Origin: Pseudomonadota bacterium
GTDB lineage: Bacteria > Pseudomonadota > Gammaproteobacteria > Burkholderiales > SG8-39
Reading direction: 5' to 3'
Assembly (NCBI GenBank): GCA_021825225.1
Contig: JAKAIH010000001.1
Span: 1-20,836 of the forward strand
Length of the DNA stretch: 20,836 nucleotides
Positions 6,664 to 13,952 of this stretch are shown here, piece by piece (position 1 is the first letter of the stretch; every line of letters begins with the position of its first letter). Made by a program: the position numbers and the translations under genes. The notes beneath the pieces are model-generated. The model was not told the origin of the DNA, ran no database searches, and saw only the letters and a program-made list of their open reading frames with translations.

Positions 6664-8650
6664 CGTCATTGCCGCTTCGCCCGGATTCGACGAGATCTAT
6701 CCCGAGCGCAGAGAGTTCCGCGGGGAAGAGTGGCTCGACCGACTGGGCTCGGCCGCAAGCGGAAACGTGCTCAGGCGGTTGCGCTCCAGTCCGTTCCGCG
6801 TAAATGCCATCGTTGCGCGCGTCGCGCGGGTCGAAGGGAAATTTCGCGGCCTGGACGAGCAGGCGCTGCGCGAGCAGGCGCGCGAGCTGAAACTGCAGTT
6901 GCGCCGGCACGGTTTGCGCGACGACCTGGTGGCGCAGTCCTTCGCGCTGGTGCGCGAAACCGCCGGGCGGCTGCTGGGAATGCGCCATTTCGATGTGCAA
7001 CTCAAGGGCGGCTGGATCCTGCTCAACGGCATGATCGCCGAAATGGAAACCGGCGAAGGCAAGACGCTCACGGCGACGCTGCCTGCGTGCACGGCCGCGT
7101 TGGCGGGAATCCCGGTGCATGTCATCACCGTCAACGATTACCTGGTTGAACGCGACTGCGACCTGATGCGGCGGGTATACGAAACGCTGGGCATTTCGGT
7201 GGCGGCTGCGACCGCGGCGATGGATCACAAGGCGCGCCAGGCAGCCTACGCCTGCGATGTGGTCTACTGCACCAACAAGACGCTGGTGTTTGACTATTTG
7301 CGCGACCGCATCCTGCTCGCAGCGAGTTCCAGTTCGCTGCACCTCAGGCTGGAGAAGCTCTACGGTGCCAACACCCGCAGCCGCCGCCTGCTGCTGCGCG
7401 GACTGCACTTCGCCATCGTCGACGAAGCGGACAGCGTGCTGATCGACGAGGCGCGTACGCCACTGATCATATCGACGGAAGTCTCGTCCGGGGATGAGGC
7501 TGCAGTCGCCATGCAGGCACTCGATCTGGCGCGGCGGCTGGATATCGGCGACGATTTCGTCATCGTCAAGGCCGAGCGCCGGGTGGCGCTGACCGAAGAC
7601 GGCCATCAGCGCATAGTGGATATGTGCAAGGCGCTGGGCGGCGTCTGGGCGGGAGCGCTGCGGCGCGAGGAACTGGTGACGCAGGCGCTGACCGCGCTGC
7701 ACCTGTTCGTGCGCGACGACCACTATCTGGTGCGCGAGGGCAAGATCCAGGTGATCGACGAGCATACCGGACGCGTCATGGCGGATCGCTCCTGGGGGCA
7801 GGGTCTGCACCAGTTGATCGAAGCCAAGGAGGAATGCGAGATCACGCCGCGCAAGGAATCGCTGGCACGCATCAGCTATCAGCGCTTTTTCCGGCGCTAT
7901 CTGCACCTCTCCGGAATGACCGGAACAGCCGCAGAAGTCGCCGGCGAACTCGGCTCGGTGTATGGCCTCGCGGTCGTGCCGGTGCCTACTCACCATCGCA
8001 GCCGGCGCATTTATCACCGCGATCGCATCCTTGCAACCGAGCAGGAAAAGTGGCGCGTCATCGCGGATCGGGTGGCCGAATTGCATGCCAGGGGCGTGCC
8101 GGTGCTGCTGGGCACGCGCTCGGTGGCCTCGTCGGAGGTGGCCAGCGGCTTGCTCGCCGAACGCGGGCTCGCGCATACTGTGCTGAGCGCGAAGCAGGAC
8201 GAGGAAGAGGCGCAGATCGTCGCCTGCGCGGGCGAAGCCGGCCGGATCACCATCGCCACCAACATGGCGGGGCGCGGCACCGACATCAAGCTCGCGCCGG
8301 GAATCGCGGAACTGGGTGGACTGCATGTGATACTGTCGGAACGCCACGAAGCCGGGCGCATCGACCGCCAGCTTGTGGGGCGCTGCGCGCGCCAGGGCGA
8401 TCCGGGAAGCTCCGAGGCGATCCTGTCGCTGGAGGACCCCTTGGTGCGGCCCTACAAAGGCGGCCCACTGGAGTGGCTGGTGCGCGGCATATCGAGGTCG
8501 GGCATCGGTCTCGGCCAGGCGGCCGGACGCATGTGGATCGGCTTCGCGCAATATCGCACCGAACGGTCCCAGTCCCGGGTGCGCAGAAACCTGCTCAAGA
8601 CCGACAAGCAGATGGGTGACATCCTGTCGTTTTCGGGCAGGCCGGAATAA
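6656..8650 (+). CDS. Shortened accessory SecA-like ATPase
   Basis: This is a 664-residue SecA-family motor (housekeeping SecA is ~900). The visible motifs are Walker A METGEGKT (130-137), VNDYLVERD (159-167), the CTNKTLVFDYLRD region (205-217), Walker B DEAD with SVLIDEARTPLIIS (256-273), IDEHTGRVM (367-375), SGMTGTA (419-425), TIATNMAGRGTDI (532-544) and motif VI QLVGRCARQGDPG (572-584, where the usual pattern is QLRGRSGRQGDPG). The preprotein-crosslinking domain between DEAD and IDEHTGR looks reduced. After SLEDPL only ~70 residues remain, ending in the equivalent of the long scaffold helix (AQYRTERSQSRVRRNLL). The helical wing, two-helix finger and zinc-binding tail are absent. The ATP site looks intact. 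It starts inside the end of the M50 gene and is followed 18 bp later by an HlyD gene, so it probably powers the same machine rather than general Sec export (inference). Confidence 0.9.
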   Translation: MFDVIAASPGFDEIYPERREFRGEEWLDRLGSAASGNVLRRLRSSPFRVNAIVARVARVEGKFRGLDEQALREQARELKLQLRRHGLRDDLVAQSFALVRETAGRLLGMRHFDVQLKGGWILLNGMIAEMETGEGKTLTATLPACTAALAGIPVHVITVNDYLVERDCDLMRRVYETLGISVAAATAAMDHKARQAAYACDVVYCTNKTLVFDYLRDRILLAASSSSLHLRLEKLYGANTRSRRLLLRGLHFAIVDEADSVLIDEARTPLIISTEVSSGDEAAVAMQALDLARRLDIGDDFVIVKAERRVALTEDGHQRIVDMCKALGGVWAGALRREELVTQALTALHLFVRDDHYLVREGKIQVIDEHTGRVMADRSWGQGLHQLIEAKEECEITPRKESLARISYQRFFRRYLHLSGMTGTAAEVAGELGSVYGLAVVPVPTHHRSRRIYHRDRILATEQEKWRVIADRVAELHARGVPVLLGTRSVASSEVASGLLAERGLAHTVLSAKQDEEEAQIVACAGEAGRITIATNMAGRGTDIKLAPGIAELGGLHVILSERHEAGRIDRQLVGRCARQGDPGSSEAILSLEDPLVRPYKGGPLEWLVRGISRSGIGLGQAAGRMWIGFAQYRTERSQSRVRRNLLKTDKQMGDILSFSGRPE

Positions 8651-8668
8651 TCATCTAGGAAAAGCCAT

Positions 8669-9487
8669 ATGCACTATCGCAACAACGCGCTGCTGGCCGC
8701 CTGCCTGCTCGGGTACACCGCACTCGCCGCCAATGCGGCTGAACCGCTTCCGCTCAAGGCGGAGATGGCGCCATTCCTGCCTTCGCGCCCAGCCGGCGTG
8801 CAGAGCGGCAATGCCGGCAAGCGACTTGGGGACGAAATGGAATGCCAAGTGGAGCCGCATCTGGTGAGCAGCCTGGGCAGTCCGGTCGAAGGCACGCTGA
8901 GCGAGGTGTTGGTGGATCGGGGGGCCTTCGTCACCAAGGGACAGGTGGTGGCCAGATTGAATTCCTCGGTCGAGGCCGCGACGCTCAATCTGAAAGCGGC
9001 GCAGGAGGAGTTCGGCAAGCGCAAGGTCGAACGCAATGAAGAGCTGTTTCGCAAGAAGCTCATTTCGGCGAGCGAAAAGGACGAGCTTGAAACCCAGACG
9101 CGCATCGCCGAACTGGAACTCAAGCAGCAGCAGGAAGTGCTGAATCAACGCACCATCCGCAGTCCCCTGAACGGGGTGGTGGTAGAGCGCTATCTTGCGC
9201 CTGGCGAGCGCGTCGGCAATGAAAAGATACTCAAGATTGCGCAGATCGATCCGCTCAACGTGGAAGTCATCGCTCCGGTGGAAATGTTCGGCTCGGTCAG
9301 GCCGGGCATGACCGGCGAAGTTCACTTTCTGCCGTTGTTGCGCGGCGCATTCAAGGCCAAGGTCACCATCGTCGATCGTGTCATCGACGCGGCCAGCGGC
9401 ACGTTCGGCATACGGCTGGAGTTGCCGAATCCGGGCAACAAGGTGCCTGCCGGCATCCGGTGCAAGGTTCGCTTCCTCGCGAAATAG
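8669..9487 (+). CDS. HlyD/MFP-family periplasmic adaptor
   Basis: This protein has 272 residues; ATG follows AGGA by eight bases. It has an N-terminal signal peptide (ALLAACLLGYTALAANA, cleavage probably near residue 22), so the mature protein would be periplasmic. A lipoyl half-motif SPVEGTLSEVLVDRGAFVTKG lies at ~70-90. An alpha-hairpin follows at ~100-160 (ATLNLKAAQEEFGKRKVER ... RIAELELKQQQEVLNQ). The second lipoyl half is TIRSPLNGVVVERYLAPGERV, then a beta-barrel with VRPGMTGEVHF and a C-terminal domain. This is the architecture of RND/ABC periplasmic adaptors. No inner-membrane RND pump or outer-membrane TolC is encoded nearby. It is the third HlyD-type module in three of four consecutive genes and the only free one. 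Confidence 0.88.
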   Translation: MHYRNNALLAACLLGYTALAANAAEPLPLKAEMAPFLPSRPAGVQSGNAGKRLGDEMECQVEPHLVSSLGSPVEGTLSEVLVDRGAFVTKGQVVARLNSSVEAATLNLKAAQEEFGKRKVERNEELFRKKLISASEKDELETQTRIAELELKQQQEVLNQRTIRSPLNGVVVERYLAPGERVGNEKILKIAQIDPLNVEVIAPVEMFGSVRPGMTGEVHFLPLLRGAFKAKVTIVDRVIDAASGTFGIRLELPNPGNKVPAGIRCKVRFLAK

Positions 9488-9511
9488 CCGGGAAGCCCGG
9501 GAGAAATCCGT

Positions 9512-10333
9512 TTGAAGCAGAATGTCGTGCAAACCGGTACGCCGGCGGGCGAGGGCGGTCTGCTGCTTCAGTTGCTCAAAGGCCGGCGCCTGGAAGGGTT
9601 CGAGAAGTCCTTCAAGATGGCAAATGGGACGCTGCTCTCCAATCGCTATCTGCTGGGAATACACAGGAACGACGCGACGCCGGCGAGCCTGTGTGGGCTC
9701 TGCGAAAGGCTGGCCATGCCGGCGCAGCAGTTGGCGGCATTCAGGGAAAATCTGCCGGGCGCGAACACGGTCCATTTCGGCTTCGAGGGGCATGCGACCG
9801 GCGGCGTGTACAAGGTGTATCTGGAGTACGCCGGGCGGCTCCCCCGCACGCGTGCCGGCGGCGGCGACACCGCCCCGGTGCTGCTGCATCTGGCCTACAA
9901 ATGGGATGCGCTGGATCGCAGCAAATACACTGTCGCAAAATATGTCTGCCATCCCCGGCTTTCCACGGCGGGCATCCTGGCGCGGCTGGCGGACATGTAT
10001 TCGGGCCATGCGGACCGCAGCTCGTTCGAGGCCGCGCGCAGCATCATCGAATTCGCCGCGTGTCGGACCAGGGAAGCGTTGATGTACCTGGAGGTGAGCG
10101 AGGAAGGCAATCCGCGATCGTCTTTCGACATCAATTTGCACGAGGCGGGTCTGCGCCTGCAGGATATTGGCCACTGGCTGTCGGCGCTGCGCGTGCACTA
10201 TTCGATTCCGCCGGACCGGTTCGAGCGCATGTTTGCGCAGATCAGCGCCGAGAAACTGGGGCACATGTCAGGCGGAATCAGCCGCGAAGGCGGGGATTTC
10301 ATGACAGTCTATTACGCGGCGGGGAGCCGTTGA
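9512..10333 (+). CDS. Unrecognised 273-residue protein of the SecA/HlyD operon
   Basis: A TTG start is preceded by GGGAG at 9499-9503. I do not recognise the family. The protein has no signal peptide, membrane helix or obvious nucleotide-binding loop, so it is probably cytoplasmic. Notable segments are a Cys-containing LCGLCERL near residue 55, a strand-rich stretch VHFGFEGHATGGVYKVYLEY near 86-105, LLHLAYKWDALDRSKYTVAKY near 125-145 and a C-terminal GGDFMTVYYAAGSR. Alternating strands with conserved-looking aromatic and charged residues suggest a compact alpha/beta enzyme or binding protein, but this cannot be shown from sequence alone. Its stop overlaps the TTG start of the kinase-like gene (TTGA), so the two are likely translated together and may act as a pair. 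Confidence 0.75.
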   Translation: MKQNVVQTGTPAGEGGLLLQLLKGRRLEGFEKSFKMANGTLLSNRYLLGIHRNDATPASLCGLCERLAMPAQQLAAFRENLPGANTVHFGFEGHATGGVYKVYLEYAGRLPRTRAGGGDTAPVLLHLAYKWDALDRSKYTVAKYVCHPRLSTAGILARLADMYSGHADRSSFEAARSIIEFAACRTREALMYLEVSEEGNPRSSFDINLHEAGLRLQDIGHWLSALRVHYSIPPDRFERMFAQISAEKLGHMSGGISREGGDFMTVYYAAGSR

Positions 10334-10977
10334 CAAGCGGTCGGGCCGGGGCCGGCGCGGGCGATGCGAGGTATGTAATTGCCGTCGCGGCGCCGGTGGG
10401 GGGCGGCAAGTCCACGCTGGTGCGCCGGCTCGCTGAGCGGCTTGCGGACGCGACGGCGATCCATTTCGACCACTACGAGCGCATTACCGAGCAGCCGATC
10501 GAAAAAATCAGTCTGTGGATGCAGCACGGGGCCGATCTCGACGAGTTCGAGATCCCGCGTCTGGCAGACGACCTGCAGGCGCTGAAACGCGGCAGCAGCG
10601 TGCTCGACCCGCTGACGCGCGCCGAGATTCCGGCGCGCAAGTACATCCTGTTTGAAACCCAGTTCGGCCGGCAGCATGCTGCGACGGGGCGCCATATCGA
10701 CTTCCTGATCTGGGTTGATACTCCCCTCGATGTCGCGCTGGCGCGCAAGGTCCGCCAATTCGCCGGCGAACTCGATGGGCGCGATGCCGGCGCGAACCGG
10801 GCTTTCGCCTCATGGCTGCGCGCTTATCTCGATAACTATCTCGCGGTCGTCGGGGGCCTGCTGCGCATCCAGCGCGAAACCGTGGGTGCGAACGCGGACC
10901 TGGTCATCGACGGGGAGCGCGACCCCGATGCGCTGCTGCGGCAGGCGGAGCAGGAAATCCTGCAGCGGTTCAAATGA
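10330..10977 (+). CDS. P-loop kinase-like protein (uridine kinase-type fold)
   Basis: This protein has 215 residues, with TTG as the proposed start: GGGGAG lies five bases upstream and no in-frame ATG precedes the P-loop. The Walker A sequence AAPVGGGKST is at ~20-29. It is followed by DHYE (47-50), a long helical segment ending in DPLTR, a strand with ILFETQFG (~106-113), then DFLIWVDTPLDVALARKVR (124-142), which resembles the strand and lid arginines of uridine kinase, phosphoribulokinase and pantothenate kinase. Substrate is unknown. It is the last gene of the operon. A hairpin follows at 10983. It may phosphorylate a small molecule or protein linked to the export system, or it may be an NTPase partner of the preceding unknown protein; both are inference. 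Confidence 0.75.
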   Translation: MTSGRAGAGAGDARYVIAVAAPVGGGKSTLVRRLAERLADATAIHFDHYERITEQPIEKISLWMQHGADLDEFEIPRLADDLQALKRGSSVLDPLTRAEIPARKYILFETQFGRQHAATGRHIDFLIWVDTPLDVALARKVRQFAGELDGRDAGANRAFASWLRAYLDNYLAVVGGLLRIQRETVGANADLVIDGERDPDALLRQAEQEILQRFK

Positions 10978-10982
10978 CGGCC

Positions 10983-11021
10983 GAAGCCGGATCCGGGCAC
11001 GGCGCGAGCAGCGCCGGCTTC
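10983..11021 (+). terminator. Hairpin after the SecA/HlyD operon (possible terminator)
   Basis: GAAGCCGG (10983-10990) pairs with CCGGCTTC (11014-11021) in an 8-bp stem with a 23-nt GC-rich loop. The following CTGCGATTCTTGACTTT is T-containing but has no continuous U-tract, so terminator activity is uncertain. Its position between the last operon gene and the fhs promoter fits a boundary. Confidence 0.4.
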
Positions 11022-11029
11022 TGCGATTC

Positions 11030-11071
11030 TTGACTTTCATCAAGGCTGCGATTCGCACGCCTGCCTATATT
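11030..11071 (+). promoter_or_regulatory. fhs promoter with Crp/Fnr-type box (class II position)
   Basis: TTGACtttcATCAA at 11030-11043 differs from the FNR consensus TTGAT-N4-ATCAA at one base. A -10-like TATATT lies at 11066-11071. With a start site near 11078 the dyad centre (11036.5) is at about -41.5, the standard position for a class II Crp/Fnr activator. No good -35 hexamer is present 17 bp upstream of the -10, as expected for an activator-dependent promoter. The likely activator is the Crp/Fnr protein encoded at 17366-17977. Confidence 0.7.
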
Positions 11072-11108
11072 GCAGCCGATCACTGCGAACACAATAACGG
11101 AGACCATC

Positions 11109-12779
11109 ATGGCATCGGACATCGACATCGCGCAGAAGGCGAAAATGCAGCGCATTCCCAAGCTGGCCGCGGAAAAGCTTGGCATCAGCGAAGACCATCT
11201 CGTGCCCTATGGCCACTACAAGGCCAAGGTGTCGCTCGATTACGTAGACAGCCTGAAGGGCAAACCGGACGGCAAGCTGATCCTGGTGACTGCGATCAGC
11301 CCCACGCCCGCGGGCGAAGGCAAGACTACCACCACGGTCGGCCTGGGCGACGCGCTCAACCACATCGGCAAGAAGGCGATGATCTGCCTGCGCGAGCCCT
11401 CGCTCGGACCGGTATTCGGCATGAAAGGCGGCGCCGCCGGCGGCGGCTACGCCCAGGTGGTGCCGATGGAAGACATCAACCTGCATTTCACCGGCGACTT
11501 CAACGCGATCGCGCTCGCCAACAACCTGCTCGCCGCGCTGCTCGATAACCACATCCATCACGGCAACGATCTCGGCATCGACGTGCGCCGCATTGCCTGG
11601 AAGCGCGTCGTCGACATGAACGACCGCGCGCTGCGCGACATCGTCGTCTCGCTGGGCGGACCGGGCAACGGCTATCCGCGCCAGGACGGCTTCGATATCG
11701 TTGTAGCCTCGGAAGTGATGGCGATTTTCTGTCTGTCGAATTCGCTCGAGGATCTGAAAAACCGCCTGGGCAACATCGTGGTGGCGTACAACCGCGACCA
11801 GAAGCCGGTCTACGCGCGCGACCTGAACGCGCACGGCGCGATGACAGTGCTGCTGCGCGATGCGCTTGCGCCGAACCTGGTGCAGACGCTGGAGAACAGC
11901 CCGGCCTTCATCCACGGCGGGCCGTTTGCGAACATCGCGCATGGCTGCAATTCGGTGATCGCCACCAAGACCGCGCTGAAGCTTGCCGACTACGTCGTGA
12001 CCGAAGCCGGTTTTGGCGCCGACCTGGGCGCGGAGAAATTCATCGACATCAAATGCCGCAAGAGCGGTTTGCGCCCTTCCGCCACGGTGATCGTGGCCAC
12101 GGTGCGCGCGATGAAATACCACGGCGGCGCAGACCTGAAGACGATCACGCAGGAGAACCTCGCGGCACTGGACAAGGGGCTGGTCAACCTGGAGCGCCAT
12201 GTCGACAACGTGCAGAGGGTGTATGGCATTCCCTGCGTGGTATCGATCAACCACTTCACCAGCGACACCGCGGCCGAAGTGGACATGCTCAAGGCGCGCA
12301 TGGCCAAGCTCGGCGTCAAAGTCGTGCTGGCAACGCACTGGGCCGACGGCGGCAAGGGCGCAACCGAGCTGGCGAAGATGGTGGTCGAGATGTGCGAGAA
12401 GAAGTCCAGCCTCAGCTTCGTCTATGAGGAAAGCGACAGCCTGTGGGACAAGGTCGGCAAGATCGCGAAGAAGGTGTACCGCGCCTCCGAAGTGACTGCC
12501 GACGCCAAGGTGCGCAACCAGATCAAGAAGCTGCAGGATGACGGCTACGGCCACTACCCGGTATGCGTGGCGAAGACGCAGTATTCGTTCTCCACCGACG
12601 CGCAGTTGCGCGGCGCGCCCGAGAACCACGTGATCAATATTCGCGAAGTGCGCCTGGCGGCCGGCGCCGAGTTCGTGGTAATGGTCTGCGGCGACATCAT
12701 GACCATGCCGGGCCTGCCCAAGGTCCCCTCGGCCAACAAGATCGATCTGGTCGACGGCAAGGTGGTGGGTCTGTTCTAG
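11109..12779 (+). CDS. fhs: Formate-tetrahydrofolate ligase
   Basis: The enzyme joins formate to tetrahydrofolate with ATP to give 10-formyl-THF in the cytoplasm. The protein is 556 residues, the normal family length. ATG at 11109 has GGAGA six bases upstream; a TTG at 11070 in frame lacks support. Family motifs are the P-loop TPAGEGKTT (66-74), [20 protein letters not shown], then [13 protein letters not shown] and [29 protein letters not shown] and the C-terminal [16 protein letters not shown]. It is preceded by an FNR-like box and stands in the same region as frc and two oxalate/formate carriers, so its likely job is to capture formate released from oxalate for C1 metabolism. It is a single gene with its own promoter; terC follows after ~190 bp from a separate promoter. 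Confidence 0.97.
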   Translation: MASDIDIAQKAKMQRIPKLAAEKLGISEDHLVPYGHYKAKVSLDYVDSLKGKPDGKLILVTAISPTPAGEGKTTTTVGLGDALNHIGKKAMICLREPSLGPVFGMKGGAAGGGYAQVVPMEDINLHFTGDFNAIALANNLLAALLDNHIHHGNDLGIDVRRIAWKRVVDMNDRALRDIVVSLGGPGNGYPRQDGFDIVVASEVMAIFCLSNSLEDLKNRLGNIVVAYNRDQKPVYARDLNAHGAMTVLLRDALAPNLVQTLENSPAFIHGGPFANIAHGCNSVIATKTALKLADYVVTEAGFGADLGAEKFIDIKCRKSGLRPSATVIVATVRAMKYHGGADLKTITQENLAALDKGLVNLERHVDNVQRVYGIPCVVSINHFTSDTAAEVDMLKARMAKLGVKVVLATHWADGGKGATELAKMVVEMCEKKSSLSFVYEESDSLWDKVGKIAKKVYRASEVTADAKVRNQIKKLQDDGYGHYPVCVAKTQYSFSTDAQLRGAPENHVINIREVRLAAGAEFVVMVCGDIMTMPGLPKVPSANKIDLVDGKVVGLF

Positions 12780-12911
12780 AGCTTGTCGCAGCGCGATGGA
12801 GCGTATCCGCTCGCGCTCCCGCCTGCTCTACACGCCGCGCCAGCGCTCGCGCCGACGGCCGCAACGGTCCGGCTCAGAGGCGATGCGCGCGGCGTCCGGA
12901 GCGGGTGGTAC

Positions 12912-12940
12912 CTGTCATCGTTCCCGCGCTGAGGTAAAAT
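12912..12940 (+). promoter_or_regulatory. Candidate sigma70-type promoter of the TerC gene
   Basis: CTGTCA (12912-12917), a 17-bp spacer and TAAAAT (12935-12940) give a plausible promoter, with a start near 12947 and a leader of only ~26 nt. A small hairpin CCCCT/AGGGG (12944-12959) would sit at the very 5' end of the message, near the weak ribosome-binding site. No FNR-like dyad is present here. Confidence 0.45.
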
Positions 12941-12972
12941 AACCCCCTGCTCAAAGGGGACATAGGCGCGTC

Positions 12973-13707
12973 ATGGATTTCTCGATACAGGCATTCTGGG
13001 TTCCGCTTCTCAAGATCATCTGGATCAATATCGTATTGTCCGGCGACAATGCGGTGGTAATTGCACTGGCGGCGCGCTCGCTGGCGCCGCGGCAGCAGAA
13101 GCTGGCCGTGGCCTGGGGCAGCGGTGCCGCGGTAGCGATGCGCATTGTGCTCACGCTGTTCGCAGTGGCGCTGCTGCAATTGCCCTACCTGAAAATGATC
13201 GGCTCCGTGCTGCTGCTGTGGATCGGGGTGCAGCTGCTGCTGCCAGAGGAAGGCGAAGAGAACATCGACGGCCACGAGAACATGCTCGCGGCGATCAAGA
13301 CCATTCTTGTCGCTGACTTGGTGATGAGCCTGGACAACGTGATTGCGGTGGCCGCCGCCGCGGGCGACAACATGACACTGCTGATTCTGGGCTTGGGCAT
13401 CAGCATTCCACTGGTGATTTTCGGCAGCACGCTACTGATGCGGGTGATGGAGCGATTCCCGGTTATCATTACCGCGGGCGGGGCGCTGCTTGGTTTCGTC
13501 GCGGGCGAAATGGCGGTGAGCGATCCTGCCCTGCGCGACTGGATGAGCGCCAATTTCCAGGTGCTGGACAACAAGCCGTCGCTGGCGGGCGTGCATCTGG
13601 AGATCATTGTGGGCCTGGTCGGTGCGGCGCTGGTGGTGCTGACCGGAAAACTTCTGGCACGCAGGCAAACACTCGCCATCGGCGAGTCGCAGGAAATTCC
13701 CAGATGA
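12973..13707 (+). CDS. TerC-family integral membrane protein (YjbE-like)
   Basis: This protein has 244 residues, with ATG after AGGGGAC/ATAGG. It is hydrophobic, with about seven membrane segments. The two family signatures are NIVLSGDNAVVIALAAR (~19-35) and ADLVMSLDNVIAVAAAAG (~113-130), each with the paired Asp-Asn in a membrane helix, and FPVIITAGGALLGFVAGEM near 162-180. The small TerC/YjbE type acts in metal-ion (often manganese) efflux or in loading exported metalloproteins in characterised bacteria; the actual ion here is unknown. It lies between fhs and the first OxlT-like carrier on the same strand, but has its own promoter and no Fnr-type box, so a role in oxalate use is not supported. 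Confidence 0.9.
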   Translation: MDFSIQAFWVPLLKIIWINIVLSGDNAVVIALAARSLAPRQQKLAVAWGSGAAVAMRIVLTLFAVALLQLPYLKMIGSVLLLWIGVQLLLPEEGEENIDGHENMLAAIKTILVADLVMSLDNVIAVAAAAGDNMTLLILGLGISIPLVIFGSTLLMRVMERFPVIITAGGALLGFVAGEMAVSDPALRDWMSANFQVLDNKPSLAGVHLEIIVGLVGAALVVLTGKLLARRQTLAIGESQEIPR

Positions 13708-13731
13708 TGCATGCGCAGGACTTTTGCAAAA

Positions 13732-13775
13732 TTGACCCAGATCAATGCAATCGAATGCACACATAGCTGTATCCT
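13732..13775 (+). promoter_or_regulatory. Crp/Fnr-type box and promoter of first OxlT-like gene
   Basis: TTGACccagATCAA at 13732-13745 matches the box at fhs and is nearly identical, including flanks, to the one before the second transporter (TTGACtcagATCAATG). A weak -10, TATCCT, lies at 13770-13775, putting the dyad centre at about -43. The gene start is 180 bp further on, so the message would have a long leader. Confidence 0.6.
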
Positions 13776-13819
13776 GTAAATAGAACGTGACCGGGCAAAT
13801 AAGATACTGACCCCGCCGG

Positions 13820-13839
13820 GTACGCGCGCATGCGCGTAC
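13820..13839 (+). other. Hairpin in leader of first OxlT-like gene
   Basis: GTACGCGC (13820-13827) pairs with GCGCGTAC (13832-13839) around a GCAT loop. A second small hairpin, TACGG-CAA-CCGTA, follows near 13853-13865. Both fall in the ~170-nt untranslated leader predicted from the upstream box. There is no T-run, so it is not a terminator; a role in message stability or translation is possible but unproven. Confidence 0.6.
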
Positions 13840-13952
13840 TTGACGGGCGCTGGTACGGCAACCGTAACTGATTGCGGCTGCCCGACACGAATAAAAAAAC
13901 CGCGTTCAGCGGAATTTCAATTGAGCGATGTACTTTTGAGGGGGACACAATC

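Noticed and set aside
6653..8551. Long antisense frame opposite the SecA-like gene
   Set aside because: The + strand carries every SecA motif; the antisense product has no recognisable feature.
2276..10977. Ordinary type I secretion operon
   Set aside because: No ABC ATPase signature, peptidase C39 domain or TolC-like protein is encoded; the only translocase-type ATPase is SecA-like.
11040..12629. Long antisense frame opposite fhs
   Set aside because: fhs is unmistakable on the + strand; the antisense product is His/Val/Arg-rich low information.
12941..12972. yybP-ykoY-type manganese riboswitch before the TerC gene
   Set aside because: The leader is only ~30 nt and holds a single 5-bp hairpin, too small for that element.
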